Source of the DNA: Oceanimonas pelagia
Lineage (GTDB): Bacteria; Pseudomonadota; Gammaproteobacteria; Enterobacterales; Aeromonadaceae
Length of the DNA: 64,000 nt
Direction of reading: 5' to 3'
Assembly: GCF_030849025.1 (NCBI RefSeq)
Contig: NZ_CP118224.1
Location: 2,849,001 to 2,913,000 of the forward strand
Shown: positions 8,897-17,394 of the stretch, one piece after another
How positions within the stretch are numbered: the first letter of the stretch is position 1
Layout: each line of letters begins with the position of its first letter
Position numbers and translations under genes: made by a program
The notes under the pieces: model-generated
Told to the model about the DNA's origin: nothing
Database searches by the model: none
What the model saw: the letters and a program-made list of their open reading frames with translations, nothing else

Positions 8897-10738
8897 ATGG
8901 GAAATAAGGGATTGGCAACTCAACTTCAATGGGCCAGTGTAACACGACTGCTGTGCACCCTGGTGCTTTCATCCGCGCTGACGGCCTGCGGCAGTGGCCT
9001 GCTGCAACCCACCGTGGAGCCCGAACCGGCACCGGACATGTTCAGCCCCCTTGACCGGCCCGCCGAACAGTACTCGGCCCAGGCCAACGTCGCCGCCGGC
9101 GACGATGTCTTTGCCTGGAACGTACTGGCGGTACGCGCCCTGCTGCAACAGGGCAACAGTGCCGAGGCCAGAGAGCGGCTCACCGGCCTGCGCACCGGGG
9201 CCAGCCTGTCACAACAACCGGTGGTTACCCTGCTCGAGGCCGCCGTGCTGCTGACGGAACAGCAACCGGGGCAAAGCCTGCAGCGGCTGCGCGGCATAGA
9301 CGGACAACGCCTGGCGCCCTCGGCCCGGGCCTACCTGCGGCTGCTGGAGGCCAATGGGTACGAGCAACAGCAACAGCCGCTGGACGCCGCCCGGGCCCTG
9401 ATTGCCCGCCATGACCTGCTGGCCGGTCCCGCGCAGAACAACAACCGCGAGCGCATTTACCGGCTGCTGGCCCAGGTGGACGTAGCGAGTCTGCGCCGGG
9501 CTCAGGGTGAACACAACAGCCCCGAGGCCAATGGCTGGTTCCGGCTGATGGCCATTCTCAACGCCGGCGATCAGCCCGCCGCCCGGCGCAGCTGGCAGCT
9601 GCAGTCCTGGAGCGGCAGCTACCCGGATCACCCGGGCCGGGTCTATCTGCCCGACGCTCAGGACGTGGCACAACCACAGGCCTTCGAGCCGTCCCATATC
9701 GCCGTGATGCTGCCCCTGTCCGGCCGTCTGGCCGAGCAGGGCGAAGCCATTCGCAACGGCATTCTCAGTGCCGGCCAGGGCCAGACCACCCGCATCAGCT
9801 TCCTCGACACGCAAGGGGCCGACATGGCCGCCCTCTACCGGCAGGCCGCCCAGCAAGGCGCCGACTTTATTCTGGGCCCGCTGCTGAAGGAAAACGTCGA
9901 CGCCCTGCTCAAGCAGGATCCGGCCATGCCGGTGCTGGCCCTGAACCAGCCCGCCTACCAGCCGCAGCTGGCCGCCTTTTACTATTTTTCCCTGTCGCCC
10001 GAGGGCGAGGCCGCCGATGCCGCCCGCCGCATGTGGGACGACGGCCACCAGCAGCCGCTGGTATTTGCCCCGGCCAACGAGCTGGGTCGCCGGGTGGCGG
10101 CCGAATTCAACCGTCAGTGGCAGGCCCAGAGCGGCCGTCCGGCCATCCTGGCCTATTTCAACAATCAGGCCAGCATCGAAAACGACGTGCGTCGCGCCCT
10201 GAACAGCCGGCCGGCCGCCGCAGCCGCCGGTCAGGTACAGACGCTGGAGGGCTCTACGCCCGGCCTGGTGCCCGAAGCCCGCCCCGCCGATTCGGTATTT
10301 ATGGTCACCAACGCCGCCGAAACCCGCTATATTCTGCCTTACTTCGACTTTGTGCGGGACAGCCGGGCCGCCCGCCTGCCCACCTATGTGATCTCCCGCA
10401 GCTATATTCCCGCCGGCGAAGCCCCCATGGGCGAGCTGGCGGGCCTGCGCCTGTCCGACATGCCGTGGATGTTTGACGGCGCGCCCCAGCTGAAGGAAGA
10501 GGTACTGAGCCTCTGGCCCGAGGCCAACGCCGGATGGCTGCGGCTGTTTGCCCTGGGTTACGATGCCCGGGCCCTGGTGATGCAGCTGCCGGCCCTGCGT
10601 CAGGGCGCGCCCGCCGTGCCGGGGCTGACCGGCGAGCTGACGGTCTCACCCGAGGGGGTGGTGCAGCGCCGCCTGCAATGGAGGGAGTACGTTAATGGCG
10701 ACTGGCTTTCCATCGGACAACAAACCGAACCACAATAA
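8897..10738 (+). CDS. lpoA: outer-membrane lipoprotein activator of PBP1A
   Basis: LpoA reaches from the outer membrane through the periplasm to stimulate the transpeptidase PBP1A. It has 613 residues. The lipoprotein signal ends in a lipobox LTA-C, with the modified Cys at about 31. After that come a TPR-like helical N-terminal part (about 50-260) rich in Gln, Leu and Ala, and a periplasmic-binding-protein-like C-terminal domain starting near HIAVMLPLSGRLAEQGEAI. It begins the conserved lpoA-yraN-diaA-dolP run; yraN starts 44 nt before its end. Confidence 0.94.
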   Translation: MGNKGLATQLQWASVTRLLCTLVLSSALTACGSGLLQPTVEPEPAPDMFSPLDRPAEQYSAQANVAAGDDVFAWNVLAVRALLQQGNSAEARERLTGLRTGASLSQQPVVTLLEAAVLLTEQQPGQSLQRLRGIDGQRLAPSARAYLRLLEANGYEQQQQPLDAARALIARHDLLAGPAQNNNRERIYRLLAQVDVASLRRAQGEHNSPEANGWFRLMAILNAGDQPAARRSWQLQSWSGSYPDHPGRVYLPDAQDVAQPQAFEPSHIAVMLPLSGRLAEQGEAIRNGILSAGQGQTTRISFLDTQGADMAALYRQAAQQGADFILGPLLKENVDALLKQDPAMPVLALNQPAYQPQLAAFYYFSLSPEGEAADAARRMWDDGHQQPLVFAPANELGRRVAAEFNRQWQAQSGRPAILAYFNNQASIENDVRRALNSRPAAAAAGQVQTLEGSTPGLVPEARPADSVFMVTNAAETRYILPYFDFVRDSRAARLPTYVISRSYIPAGEAPMGELAGLRLSDMPWMFDGAPQLKEEVLSLWPEANAGWLRLFALGYDARALVMQLPALRQGAPAVPGLTGELTVSPEGVVQRRLQWREYVNGDWLSIGQQTEPQ

Positions 10739-11075
10739 GCGCGCTCACGGCGCCCTGCATGAACGCCGGGCCGAAGCGTACCTGCGCACTCAGGGGTTGC
10801 AGCCGGTGGCCCGCAACTACCAGTGCAAACTGGGTGAAATCGATCTCATCATGCGCCAGGGCGCCACTCTGGTGTTTGTGGAGGTGCGTTACCGCCACGA
10901 TCGGCGCTTTGGCGGCGCCGCCGTGTCGGTGACCGCCGCCAAACAGCAGCGGCTGCGCCGCGCCGCCCTCAGCTATCTGCACATGAAGGGGCTGAACGAA
11001 GCACACCAGCCCTGCCGTTTCGACCTGGTTGCCTGCGACGGTGACCAGATCAACTGGATACCCAACGCCTTTTAA
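10695..11075 (+). CDS. yraN: UPF0102 family YraN-like nuclease-fold protein
   Basis: 126 residues. The segment GEIDLIM, followed by LVFVEVRYR, is the D-(E/Q)xK-like core of the restriction-endonuclease fold typical of this family. Biological function is not established. The ATG at 10695 lies inside lpoA (44-nt overlap), and a GGAGGG ribosome site sits close upstream, so translation is probably coupled. Position between lpoA and diaA is conserved among relatives. Confidence 0.92.
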   Translation: MATGFPSDNKPNHNKRAHGALHERRAEAYLRTQGLQPVARNYQCKLGEIDLIMRQGATLVFVEVRYRHDRRFGGAAVSVTAAKQQRLRRAALSYLHMKGLNEAHQPCRFDLVACDGDQINWIPNAF

Positions 11076-11083
11076 GGAGCCTC

Positions 11084-11674
11084 ATGCAGGAAGAAATCAA
11101 AGCCAGCTTCACCGAAAGCATTCAGACCAAGATCGCCGCCGCCGAAGCCCTGCCCGACGACATTCTGGCCGCGGCCCAGATGATGGTGATGTGCCTGCTC
11201 AACGGCAACAAGCTGCTGGTGTGCGGTAACGGCGGCTCCAACGCCCTGGCCCAGCTGTTTGTCAGCGAGCTGATTAACCGCTACGAAACCGAACGTCCGG
11301 CGCTGCCGGCCATCTGCCTGACCCTGGACACCAGCAGCATCAGCGCCATTGCCGTGGATCACCACTTCGACGATGCCTACGCCCGCCAGATACGGGCCCT
11401 GGGTCAGGCCGGCGACGTACTGGTGGTGATCTCCACCAGCGGCCACAGCCGCAACCTGATCAAGGCCGCCGAGGCGGCGCTGAGCCGGGACATGACCATA
11501 GTGGCACTGAGCGGCGGCGACGGCGGCGAGCTGGCCGGCCTGCTGGGGCCCAACGACGTGGAAATTCGCGTGCCGGCGCTGCGGGCACCGCGCATTCACG
11601 AGGTGAACCTGCTCACCCTGCACTGCCTGTGCGATCTGATTGACCGCACCCTGTTTCCCAGCCAGGAGGACTGA
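11084..11674 (+). CDS. diaA: DnaA initiator-associating protein DiaA
   Basis: SIS-domain protein of 196 residues, the same length as E. coli DiaA. The tetramer binds DnaA and promotes orderly loading at oriC. The SIS signatures are [16 protein letters not shown] (about residues 44-59) and [18 protein letters not shown]. It resembles phosphoheptose isomerase GmhA. The call as DiaA rests on the yraN-diaA-dolP context. It is preceded by an AAGGAG ribosome site 8 nt after yraN. Confidence 0.9.
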   Translation: MQEEIKASFTESIQTKIAAAEALPDDILAAAQMMVMCLLNGNKLLVCGNGGSNALAQLFVSELINRYETERPALPAICLTLDTSSISAIAVDHHFDDAYARQIRALGQAGDVLVVISTSGHSRNLIKAAEAALSRDMTIVALSGGDGGELAGLLGPNDVEIRVPALRAPRIHEVNLLTLHCLCDLIDRTLFPSQED

Positions 11675-11678
11675 CTGC

Positions 11679-12257
11679 ATGAACAAGACACTGGTCGTGT
11701 TACTGACTTCTCTCGCCCTGCTGCAGGGCTGTGCCGGCCTGGTGGCCGCCGGCGGCGCCACCGGTGCCAATATGATTACCGACAGACGCACCATCGGCAC
11801 CCAGCTCAGCGATCAGACCATTGAGATGCGTGCCCTGCACCGGCTCGGCGAGGAAAAGCCAATGTGGAGCGAAAGCCGCTTTGCGGTGATCACCACCAAC
11901 GGCAAGACCCTGCTGATCGGCCAGACCCCCACCGAGGCCCACCGGACCCGGGCCGAGGAAATAGTACGGGGAGTGCCCGGCGTCACCGAGGTGTTCAACG
12001 AGGTCCGTATCGGCCAGCCGCTGACCCTGACCCAGCAAAGCCGGGACACCTGGCTGACCTCCAAGGTCAAGAGCACCCTGCTGGCGGAAAAGAACATCGA
12101 CGGCAGCAAGCTCAAGGTGGTCACCGAAAACACCGAGGTGTTCCTGATCGGCCTGGTGACCCGCAGGGAAGCCGACATCGCGGTGCAGCTGACCCGCAAC
12201 GTAGCCGGCGTATCCCGGGTGGTGACCGCCTTTGAATACGTACAGGATGCGCCCTGA
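11679..12257 (+). CDS. dolP: outer-membrane lipoprotein with two BON domains
   Basis: DolP (formerly YraP) supports outer-membrane integrity and BAM activity at division sites. The product is 192 residues. I chose ATG 11679 because the CAGGAGGA ribosome site precedes it and because it gives a short lipoprotein signal with lipobox LLQG-C (Cys 18). An in-frame ATG at 11640 would bury the signal. Two BON domains follow (about 47-115 and 125-190). The gene begins 5 nt after diaA and ends at a strong bidirectional terminator. Confidence 0.93.
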   Translation: MNKTLVVLLTSLALLQGCAGLVAAGGATGANMITDRRTIGTQLSDQTIEMRALHRLGEEKPMWSESRFAVITTNGKTLLIGQTPTEAHRTRAEEIVRGVPGVTEVFNEVRIGQPLTLTQQSRDTWLTSKVKSTLLAEKNIDGSKLKVVTENTEVFLIGLVTRREADIAVQLTRNVAGVSRVVTAFEYVQDAP

Positions 12258-12273
12258 GACGTGAGACATAATC

Positions 12274-12302
12274 AAAAAACGCAGCCGGTGGCTGCGTTTT
12301 TT
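12274..12302. terminator. bidirectional terminator between dolP and sspB
   Basis: Perfect 13-bp stem (12274-12286 with 12290-12302) with a 3-nt loop. The A6 and T6 ends give a U-tract on either strand, so it can end both dolP and sspB. It lies 1 nt past the sspB stop codon. Confidence 0.92.
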
Positions 12303-12303
12303 A

Positions 12304-12747
12304 TTACTTGATGACCTTGAGATTGGGTCTGCCCTTTTTCGGTGCGGGCCGGGACGGCTCCATCTCGGGCGGTTCCGCCGGCTCGTCTTCCTGGCTGCTG
12401 GCTTCCAGCCAGGCCTCATAGGCCTGCTCCGGCGGGAAAAAGGTGCCGGCACCGTTCTCACGGGCCTGAATGGCCACCACCGCCGCCATGGGAATGTACA
12501 CCTGCAGCGGCTGGCCGCCAAAACGGGCGTTAAAGCTGACCGCTTCGTTGTCCATGTGCAGGCCGACCACGGCGCTGGGCGAAATATTGAGCACGATCTG
12601 GCCGTCGTTCACATACTGACGCGGCACCTCGGTGTGAGGCACCTCGGCGTTCACCAGCAGGTGCGGGGTCAGCTCGTTGTCCAGCAACCAGTCGTAAAAC
12701 GCCCGCAGCACATAGGGACGACTGGGGGTCATTTCGTCCATGGTCAC
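12304..12747 (-). CDS. sspB: stringent starvation protein B, ClpXP adaptor
   Basis: Delivers ssrA-tagged proteins to ClpXP. It has 147 residues: a folded substrate-binding domain (about 1-112, with [19 protein letters not shown]), an acidic, proline-rich linker ([11 protein letters not shown]), and a C-terminal ClpX-binding tail RPNLKVIK that matches the family XB motif. ATG 12747 overlaps the sspA stop; an in-frame ATG at 12741 is the alternative. It is cotranscribed with sspA. Confidence 0.97.
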   Translation of the reverse strand: MTMDEMTPSRPYVLRAFYDWLLDNELTPHLLVNAEVPHTEVPRQYVNDGQIVLNISPSAVVGLHMDNEAVSFNARFGGQPLQVYIPMAAVVAIQARENGAGTFFPPEQAYEAWLEASSQEDEPAEPPEMEPSRPAPKKGRPNLKVIK

Positions 12748-13373
12748 ACCTTGCCGCCCAGGTCGCGCTCGGCTTCGGTGAGCGAGGCCTGAAACGACTC
12801 GCGTTCAAACAGGCGCACCATGTAGGCCTTGAGCTCCTTGGCACCACGGCCGGACAGCTCAATGCCCAGGGACGGCAGCCGCCACAGCAGCGGGGCCATG
12901 TAGCAGTCGACCAGGCTGAACTCTTCGCTCATGAAGAAGGGGAACTCGGCAAATACCGGCGCTATGGCCAGCAGCGCCTCGCGCAGCTCCTTGCGGGCTT
13001 CGTCGGCCTTGTCACCGCGCTGAATACGCGCCACCAGCGAATACCAGTCCTGATCGATGCGGTGCATCATCAGCCGGCTGTTGCCCCGGGCCACCGGATA
13101 CACCGGCATCAGCGGCGGGTGGGGAAAGCGCTCGTCCAGGTATTCCATGATGATGCGAGACTCGTAAAGCACCAGCTCACGGTCGACCAGGGTCGGCACC
13201 GTGCCGTAGGGGTTCAGCTCCAGCATGTCCTCGGGCAGGCTGTCAGGCTCGACCTGGCTGATCTCCACGCTGACACCCTTTTCCGCCAGCACAATACGCA
13301 CCTGGTGGCTGTAGATGTCATCAGCACCGGAAAACAGCGTCATAATGGAACGTTTGTTGGCCGCAACTGCCAT
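12744..13373 (-). CDS. sspA: stringent starvation protein A
   Basis: GST-fold protein that binds RNA polymerase and supports stationary-phase and acid-stress gene expression. The product is 209 residues. ATG 13373 is chosen because GGAGG lies 5 nt upstream; the frame also contains an ATG at 13385 that overlaps that ribosome site. The thioredoxin-like N-terminal domain ([23 protein letters not shown]) and helical C-terminal domain are visible. It heads sspAB; its own promoter lies at 13415-13444. Confidence 0.96.
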   Translation of the reverse strand: MAVAANKRSIMTLFSGADDIYSHQVRIVLAEKGVSVEISQVEPDSLPEDMLELNPYGTVPTLVDRELVLYESRIIMEYLDERFPHPPLMPVYPVARGNSRLMMHRIDQDWYSLVARIQRGDKADEARKELREALLAIAPVFAEFPFFMSEEFSLVDCYMAPLLWRLPSLGIELSGRGAKELKAYMVRLFERESFQASLTEAERDLGGKV

Positions 13374-13398
13374 TGAATCCTCCACAAATCAAAAATGG

Positions 13399-13435
13399 GA
13401 ACGGCAATGGAAGCAGTATACCCCCATTGCCGTTC
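13399..13435 (-). terminator. petABC terminator hairpin embedded in the sspA promoter
   Basis: Perfect 12-bp inverted repeat (13399-13410 and 13424-13435) with a 13-nt loop. On the minus strand it is followed by a T-rich stretch, 27 nt past the petC stop. It overlaps the core promoter and leader of sspA (-10 at 13415-13420 in the loop). Confidence 0.7.
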
Positions 13436-13444
13436 ACCTGTTCA
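13415..13444 (-). promoter_or_regulatory. promoter of sspAB
   Basis: On the minus strand TGAACA (13444-13439), an 18-nt spacer and TATACT (13420-13415). The predicted start near 13408 gives a 35-nt leader to ATG 13373. The elements lie within the petABC terminator hairpin. Confidence 0.55.
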
Positions 13445-13461
13445 GCTTAGACGACGTCTGC

Positions 13462-14196
13462 TCAGTGTACGTCCCGCCAGTATTCTTTCTTCAGCAGGTA
13501 GGCAATGACGAAGAAGATCGCCAGGAAGCCCAGTACCCAGTAGCCCAGGCGCTGACGCTCCAGCTTGACCGGCTCGCCGGAGTACACCAGGAAGTTGACG
13601 ATATCCAGCACCGCCTGGTCGTATTCGGCAGTGGTCAGCTCGCCGTTGCCGTCGGTCTGAATGCCCACCGGCGTGACCACTTCCACCCCGTCAACGGTGT
13701 GGGTTTCGGTTTCCAGCCGGGCAGTGCCCTGCAGCGGCTCCAGCACATGGGGCATGCCCACGGACGGGAACACCAGGTTGTTCACACCGAACGGGCGGCT
13801 GTCGTCCTTGTAGAAGGAACGCAGGTAGGTGTACAGCCAGTCGGCGCCACGTACCCGGGCCACCAGGGTCAGATCCGGCGGCGCGGCGCCAAACCAGTTG
13901 GCGGCGTCGCTTTCCGGAATGGCGTTTTCCATCAGGTCACCGATGGCCACACCGGTGAAGTTCAGGTTGGCCTGCATCACGTCTTCCGGAATGCCCAGAT
14001 CCTCGGCCACACGGTTGTAGCGCTGGTACTGGGTGCTGTGACAGCCGGAGCAGTAGTTCATGAACAACTTGGCGCCGTTCTGCAGCGAGGCCTTGTCGGT
14101 CAGATCGTAGTTCGCCTCATCCAGGTGAACATTGCCGCCGGCGGCAAAGGTCAGGGCCGGCAACAGCGCAAACAATGCAACAACTATCCTTTTCAT
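13462..14196 (-). CDS. petC: ubiquinol-cytochrome c reductase, cytochrome c1 subunit
   Basis: Periplasmic haem subunit of the bc1 complex. The product is 244 residues from ATG 14196, which starts in the ATGA overlap with petB. The signal peptide ends near LTFA-AGG, the haem c motif CSGCH is at about 49-53, a likely axial Met lies in FPSVGMPHVL, and a C-terminal anchor (LGYWVLGFLAIFFVIAYLL) precedes a basic tail. The open frame continues upstream of 14196 into petB, but those residues are a shadow. Confidence 0.96.
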   Translation of the reverse strand: MKRIVVALFALLPALTFAAGGNVHLDEANYDLTDKASLQNGAKLFMNYCSGCHSTQYQRYNRVAEDLGIPEDVMQANLNFTGVAIGDLMENAIPESDAANWFGAAPPDLTLVARVRGADWLYTYLRSFYKDDSRPFGVNNLVFPSVGMPHVLEPLQGTARLETETHTVDGVEVVTPVGIQTDGNGELTTAEYDQAVLDIVNFLVYSGEPVKLERQRLGYWVLGFLAIFFVIAYLLKKEYWRDVH

Positions 14197-15410
14197 TTGA
14201 ACGTTACCCTCTCTGGCAGCGGCTTGGTTTTTTCGTTTTTGCTGTAGAAGAACAACAGCACGAAGAAGGCAAAATAGCCGAAGGAACATACCTGAGCCAG
14301 CAGCGTCAGGGTCGGGGTAGAAGGCAGCGCGCCCAGCACACCCAGAATGATGAAGCAGACCACGAACTGAACGATGTTCAGCAGGTGCAGCTTGCTGCGG
14401 TAGCGGAACGAACGCACCTTGCAGCGATCCAGCCAGGGCAGCACGAACAGCACGGCAATGGACAGGCCCATCAGAATAACGCCCATCAGCTTGTCGGGTA
14501 CCGCCCGCAGAATGGCGTAGAACGGAGTGAAGTACCATACCGGGGCAATGTGCTCGGGGGTCTTCAGGCCGTTGGCCGCTTCAAAGTTCGGCGCTTCCAG
14601 GAAGTAGCCGCCGCCTTCGGGCATAAAGAAGATCACGAAGCTGAAGAAGAACAGGAAGCCCGCCACACCGACGATGTCTTTCACGGTGTAGTAGGGGTGG
14701 AAGGGAATGGCGTCTTTCGGCCAGCCGTTCTCGTCCTTGTTTTTCTTGATGTCGATACCGTCGGGGTTGTTGGAGCCCACTTCGTGCAGCGCCACAATAT
14801 GCAGGAACACCAGGATCACCAGCACCAGCGGCAGGGCAATCACGTGCAGCGCGAAAAAGCGGTTCAGGGTGGCACCGGAGATGACGTAGTCACCCCGAAT
14901 CCACAGGGTCAGATCGTCGCCGATCACCGGAATGGCACCGAACAGCGAGATGATGACCTGGGCCCCCCAGTAGGACATCTGCCCCCAGGGCAGCAGGTAG
15001 CCCATGAAGGCTTCCGCCATCAGCACCAGGAAGATCAGCATGCCGAACAGCCACAGCAGTTCACGGGGCTTCTGGTAGGAGCCGTAGATCAGGCCACGGA
15101 ACATGTGCAGGTACACCACCACAAAGAAGGCGGAGGCACCGGTGCTGTGCATGTAGCGCAGCAGCCAGCCGTATTCCACGTCCCGCATGATGTATTCGAT
15201 GGAGGCAAAGGCGCCTTCGCCGGACGGGTTGTAGTTCATGGTCAGCCAGATACCGGTAAGGATCTGGTTCACCAGTACCAGCATGGCCAGGGAGCCAAAG
15301 AAGTACCAAAAGTTGAAGTTTTTGGGTGCGGGATACTGACCTACGTGCTTGTTGTAGGTCGCCGTCATCGGAATGCGTTCGTCGATCCAGCTTACGAGTT
15401 TACCCAGCAT
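14193..15410 (-). CDS. petB: ubiquinol-cytochrome c reductase, cytochrome b subunit
   Basis: Integral membrane subunit carrying haems bL and bH and both quinone sites. The product is 405 residues from ATG 15410, four nt after the petA stop. The N-terminal half has the expected histidines (LLRYMHSTGASAFFVVVYLHMFRGL and FFALHVIALPLVLVILVFLHIVALH). The C-terminal half has the PEWY-like Qo-loop as PVWYFTPFYAILR, with Glu replaced by Val relative to the usual PEWY. That substitution occurs in some bacterial lineages but deserves a check. Confidence 0.95.
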   Translation of the reverse strand: MLGKLVSWIDERIPMTATYNKHVGQYPAPKNFNFWYFFGSLAMLVLVNQILTGIWLTMNYNPSGEGAFASIEYIMRDVEYGWLLRYMHSTGASAFFVVVYLHMFRGLIYGSYQKPRELLWLFGMLIFLVLMAEAFMGYLLPWGQMSYWGAQVIISLFGAIPVIGDDLTLWIRGDYVISGATLNRFFALHVIALPLVLVILVFLHIVALHEVGSNNPDGIDIKKNKDENGWPKDAIPFHPYYTVKDIVGVAGFLFFFSFVIFFMPEGGGYFLEAPNFEAANGLKTPEHIAPVWYFTPFYAILRAVPDKLMGVILMGLSIAVLFVLPWLDRCKVRSFRYRSKLHLLNIVQFVVCFIILGVLGALPSTPTLTLLAQVCSFGYFAFFVLLFFYSKNEKTKPLPERVTFK

Positions 15411-15414
15411 GGTG

Positions 15415-16005
15415 TTAGGCTCCTTCCTTGTCTTCACCCACCAGAATGGTGGTGTCGTTGACATAGTAATAAGGGGGAATGACCAGGTTCAGCGGAGCCG
15501 GAACCCCCTGGAACACGCGGCCGGCCATGTCAAACTTGGAGCCGTGACAGGGGCAGAAGAAGCCGGCGCTCACACCCTGCACCTGCTCACCGAAGCTGTC
15601 GGGCAGGTAGGTGGGCGAACAGCCCAGGTGGGTACACAGGCCCACGGCCACGAACACCTCGGGCTTGATGGAACGGTAGGCGTTCTGGGCATAACCGGGC
15701 TGTTGCGGCTGCTCGGAGGCAGGATCCCGCAGCTGATTGTCATGCTTGGGCAGACCGTCCAGGATCTCCTGGCTGCGGCGCACGACCCACACCGGCTTGC
15801 CACGCCACTCCACCCGGATCAACTGACCGGGCTCCATTTTGCTGATGTCGACTTCTACCGGCGCACCGGCGGCTTTCGCCTTGGCGCTGGGGTTCCACGA
15901 TGCTATGAAGGGCACAGCGGCAAAGGCAGCTCCGACCCCACCCACAACTGTGGTTGACCAGGTCAGAAATCTGCGGCGACCGGTATCAACTGGCGCATTG
16001 CTCAT
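15415..16005 (-). CDS. petA: ubiquinol-cytochrome c reductase, Rieske iron-sulfur subunit
   Basis: 2Fe-2S protein moving electrons from ubiquinol to cytochrome c1. The product is 196 residues from ATG 16005, which has GGGAGAG upstream. The N-terminus has twin arginines (GRRRFLTW) before a membrane span, a Tat-type anchor typical of Rieske proteins. Cluster ligands are CTHLGC (124-129) and CPCHGS (151-156). First gene of petABC. E. coli lacks this operon; here it sits between rpsI and sspA. Confidence 0.96.
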   Translation of the reverse strand: MSNAPVDTGRRRFLTWSTTVVGGVGAAFAAVPFIASWNPSAKAKAAGAPVEVDISKMEPGQLIRVEWRGKPVWVVRRSQEILDGLPKHDNQLRDPASEQPQQPGYAQNAYRSIKPEVFVAVGLCTHLGCSPTYLPDSFGEQVQGVSAGFFCPCHGSKFDMAGRVFQGVPAPLNLVIPPYYYVNDTTILVGEDKEGA

Positions 16006-16067
16006 CCAAAAACTCTCCCATTTGGTCTCCGCGCATTTATTTTTCGTTCCATGCATTGATACTGCGA

Positions 16068-16107
16068 TGTGGCAACCGCGGCGGATATCATGGTTTCAAT
16101 TGCCACA
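16068..16107 (-). repeat. inverted repeat in the petABC leader
   Basis: Perfect 8-bp arms TGTGGCAA (16068-16075) and TTGCCACA (16100-16107), 24 nt apart, just inside the predicted petA transcript. It could be a leader hairpin or a protein site. It does not match FNR or ArcA consensus in my reading. Confidence 0.4.
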
Positions 16108-16120
16108 AAAAAACCCGGAA

Positions 16121-16149
16121 ATTCTAATGAAAAGTGCGGTCTTTTACAA
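16121..16149 (-). promoter_or_regulatory. sigma-70 promoter of petABC
   Basis: On the minus strand TTGTAA (16149-16144), 17-nt spacer, TAGAAT (16126-16121). The predicted start near 16114 gives a leader of about 109 nt before petA. It lies between the rpsI terminator and petA, so petABC can be expressed independently of the ribosomal genes. The rest of the 16006-16303 interval holds only the inverted repeat at 16068-16107 and the rpsI terminator. Confidence 0.75.
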
Positions 16150-16253
16150 GGACGCCCGCTGTGCCGAAGCCCGCATATATGGCGCCACAACTTGTTTCAA
16201 ATCAATGCCTAAGCAAAAAGACATTGATGTGCCAAAACCGCCTTTCAACAATA

Positions 16254-16280
16254 AAAAAGCCCGGGTAAACCGGGCTTTTT
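16254..16280 (-). terminator. terminator of rplM-rpsI
   Basis: 11-bp stem (16254-16264 with 16270-16280), 5-nt loop, T-tract on the minus strand, 23 nt past the rpsI stop. Confidence 0.9.
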
Positions 16281-16303
16281 GATATACAAGACTGCTGTCC
16301 CAA

Positions 16304-16696
16304 TTAACGCTTGGAGAACTGGGGACGCTTGCGCGCCTTGTGCAGACCAACTTTCTTACGCTCAACGCGACGGGCGTCACGGGTCACGAAGCCGGCCTTG
16401 CGCAGGGCACCGCGCAGGGTCTCGTCATACTGCATCAGGGCACGGGTAATGCCGTGACGGATGGCGCCAGCCTGACCGGAGATACCACCACCGGAAACGG
16501 TGATGTACAGGTCCAGCTTCTCGCTCAGCTCGGTCAGTTCCAGCGGCTGACGAACCACCATGCGGGCGGTTTCACGACCGAAGTACTGATCCAGGGAACG
16601 CTGGTTGATAACGATGTTACCGCTGCCCGCCTTTACGAATACGCGCGCAGTGGAGCTTTTGCGACGGCCAGTACCGTAGTATTGAGTTTCTGCCAT
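16304..16696 (-). CDS. rpsI: 30S ribosomal protein S9
   Basis: 130 residues, the standard length. N-terminal [15 protein letters not shown], the [15 protein letters not shown] glycine-rich segment, and the basic C-terminus ending in SKR, whose last Arg reaches the P-site tRNA. It follows rplM by 15 nt in the conserved rplM-rpsI operon. Confidence 0.99.
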   Translation of the reverse strand: MAETQYYGTGRRKSSTARVFVKAGSGNIVINQRSLDQYFGRETARMVVRQPLELTELSEKLDLYITVSGGGISGQAGAIRHGITRALMQYDETLRGALRKAGFVTRDARRVERKKVGLHKARKRPQFSKR

Positions 16697-16711
16697 TTGC
16701 CTAATCCCGCC

Positions 16712-17140
16712 TTAGATGTCAAGTACTTGAGGTTGTTGCGCAGCATGGTTGTGCTGGCTGCCCGCATAGACTTTCATCTTGCGGTACATGGCACGACCCA
16801 GGGGGCCGCGGGGCAGCATGCCGCGTACGGCAGACTCGATCACCATCTCGGGCTTGCGGTCGATCAGCTTTTCGAAGCTGATGGACTTGATGCCACCCGG
16901 GAAGCCGGAGTGAGAGTAGTAAATCTTGTCGGACGCTTTCTTACCGGTTACCTGTACCTTCTCGGCATTGATTACGATGATGTAGTCACCGCAGTCAACG
17001 TGAGGAGTGAATTCCGGCTTGTGCTTACCGCGCAGGCGGCGGGCGATCTCGGTGGCCAGACGACCCAGAGTTTTGCCCTCTGCATCAACAACATACCAGT
17101 CACGCTTGACGGTTTCTGGCTTAGCAACAAAAGTTTTCAT
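16712..17140 (-). CDS. rplM: 50S ribosomal protein L13
   Basis: Early-assembly protein of the large subunit, 142 residues like E. coli L13. ATG 17140 gives the canonical [20 protein letters not shown] start; the open frame continues to 17191 but adds unrelated residues. Conserved [21 protein letters not shown] and [10 protein letters not shown] are present. A promoter at 17279-17307 gives a long leader (about 130 nt), compatible with the known autoregulation of this operon. Confidence 0.99.
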   Translation of the reverse strand: MKTFVAKPETVKRDWYVVDAEGKTLGRLATEIARRLRGKHKPEFTPHVDCGDYIIVINAEKVQVTGKKASDKIYYSHSGFPGGIKSISFEKLIDRKPEMVIESAVRGMLPRGPLGRAMYRKMKVYAGSQHNHAAQQPQVLDI

Positions 17141-17278
17141 GGATGAACCCAAATTACTGAAAATGAATCCTACACTTGCGCACATGCGCAAAACACGACC
17201 AGACCCCCTACCCCTTCGAGTAGCTGTCTGCTTACTGTGATGCCACCTTATCGGCGGCTGTGTAACGTGGGCCGGGCG

Positions 17279-17307
17279 ATTATAGGTAAAGTTGCCTTAA
17301 AAATCAC
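17279..17307 (-). promoter_or_regulatory. promoter of rplM-rpsI
   Basis: On the minus strand a consensus TATAAT (17284-17279) with a 17-nt spacer to a weak -35, GTGATT (17307-17302). The start falls near 17272. Confidence 0.65.
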
Positions 17308-17394
17308 CTGCTAATTTCAATGCCCGTTGAAACCGGCCGGCTCGCCCGCCCTTTCCTCGCGACCATGCCTCGGATCGGAGGGCGCATATTGTGA

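Noticed and set aside
16712-17191. Longer L13 starting at 17191
   Set aside because: The extra N-terminal residues are not part of L13; ATG 17140 gives the exact 142-residue family length.
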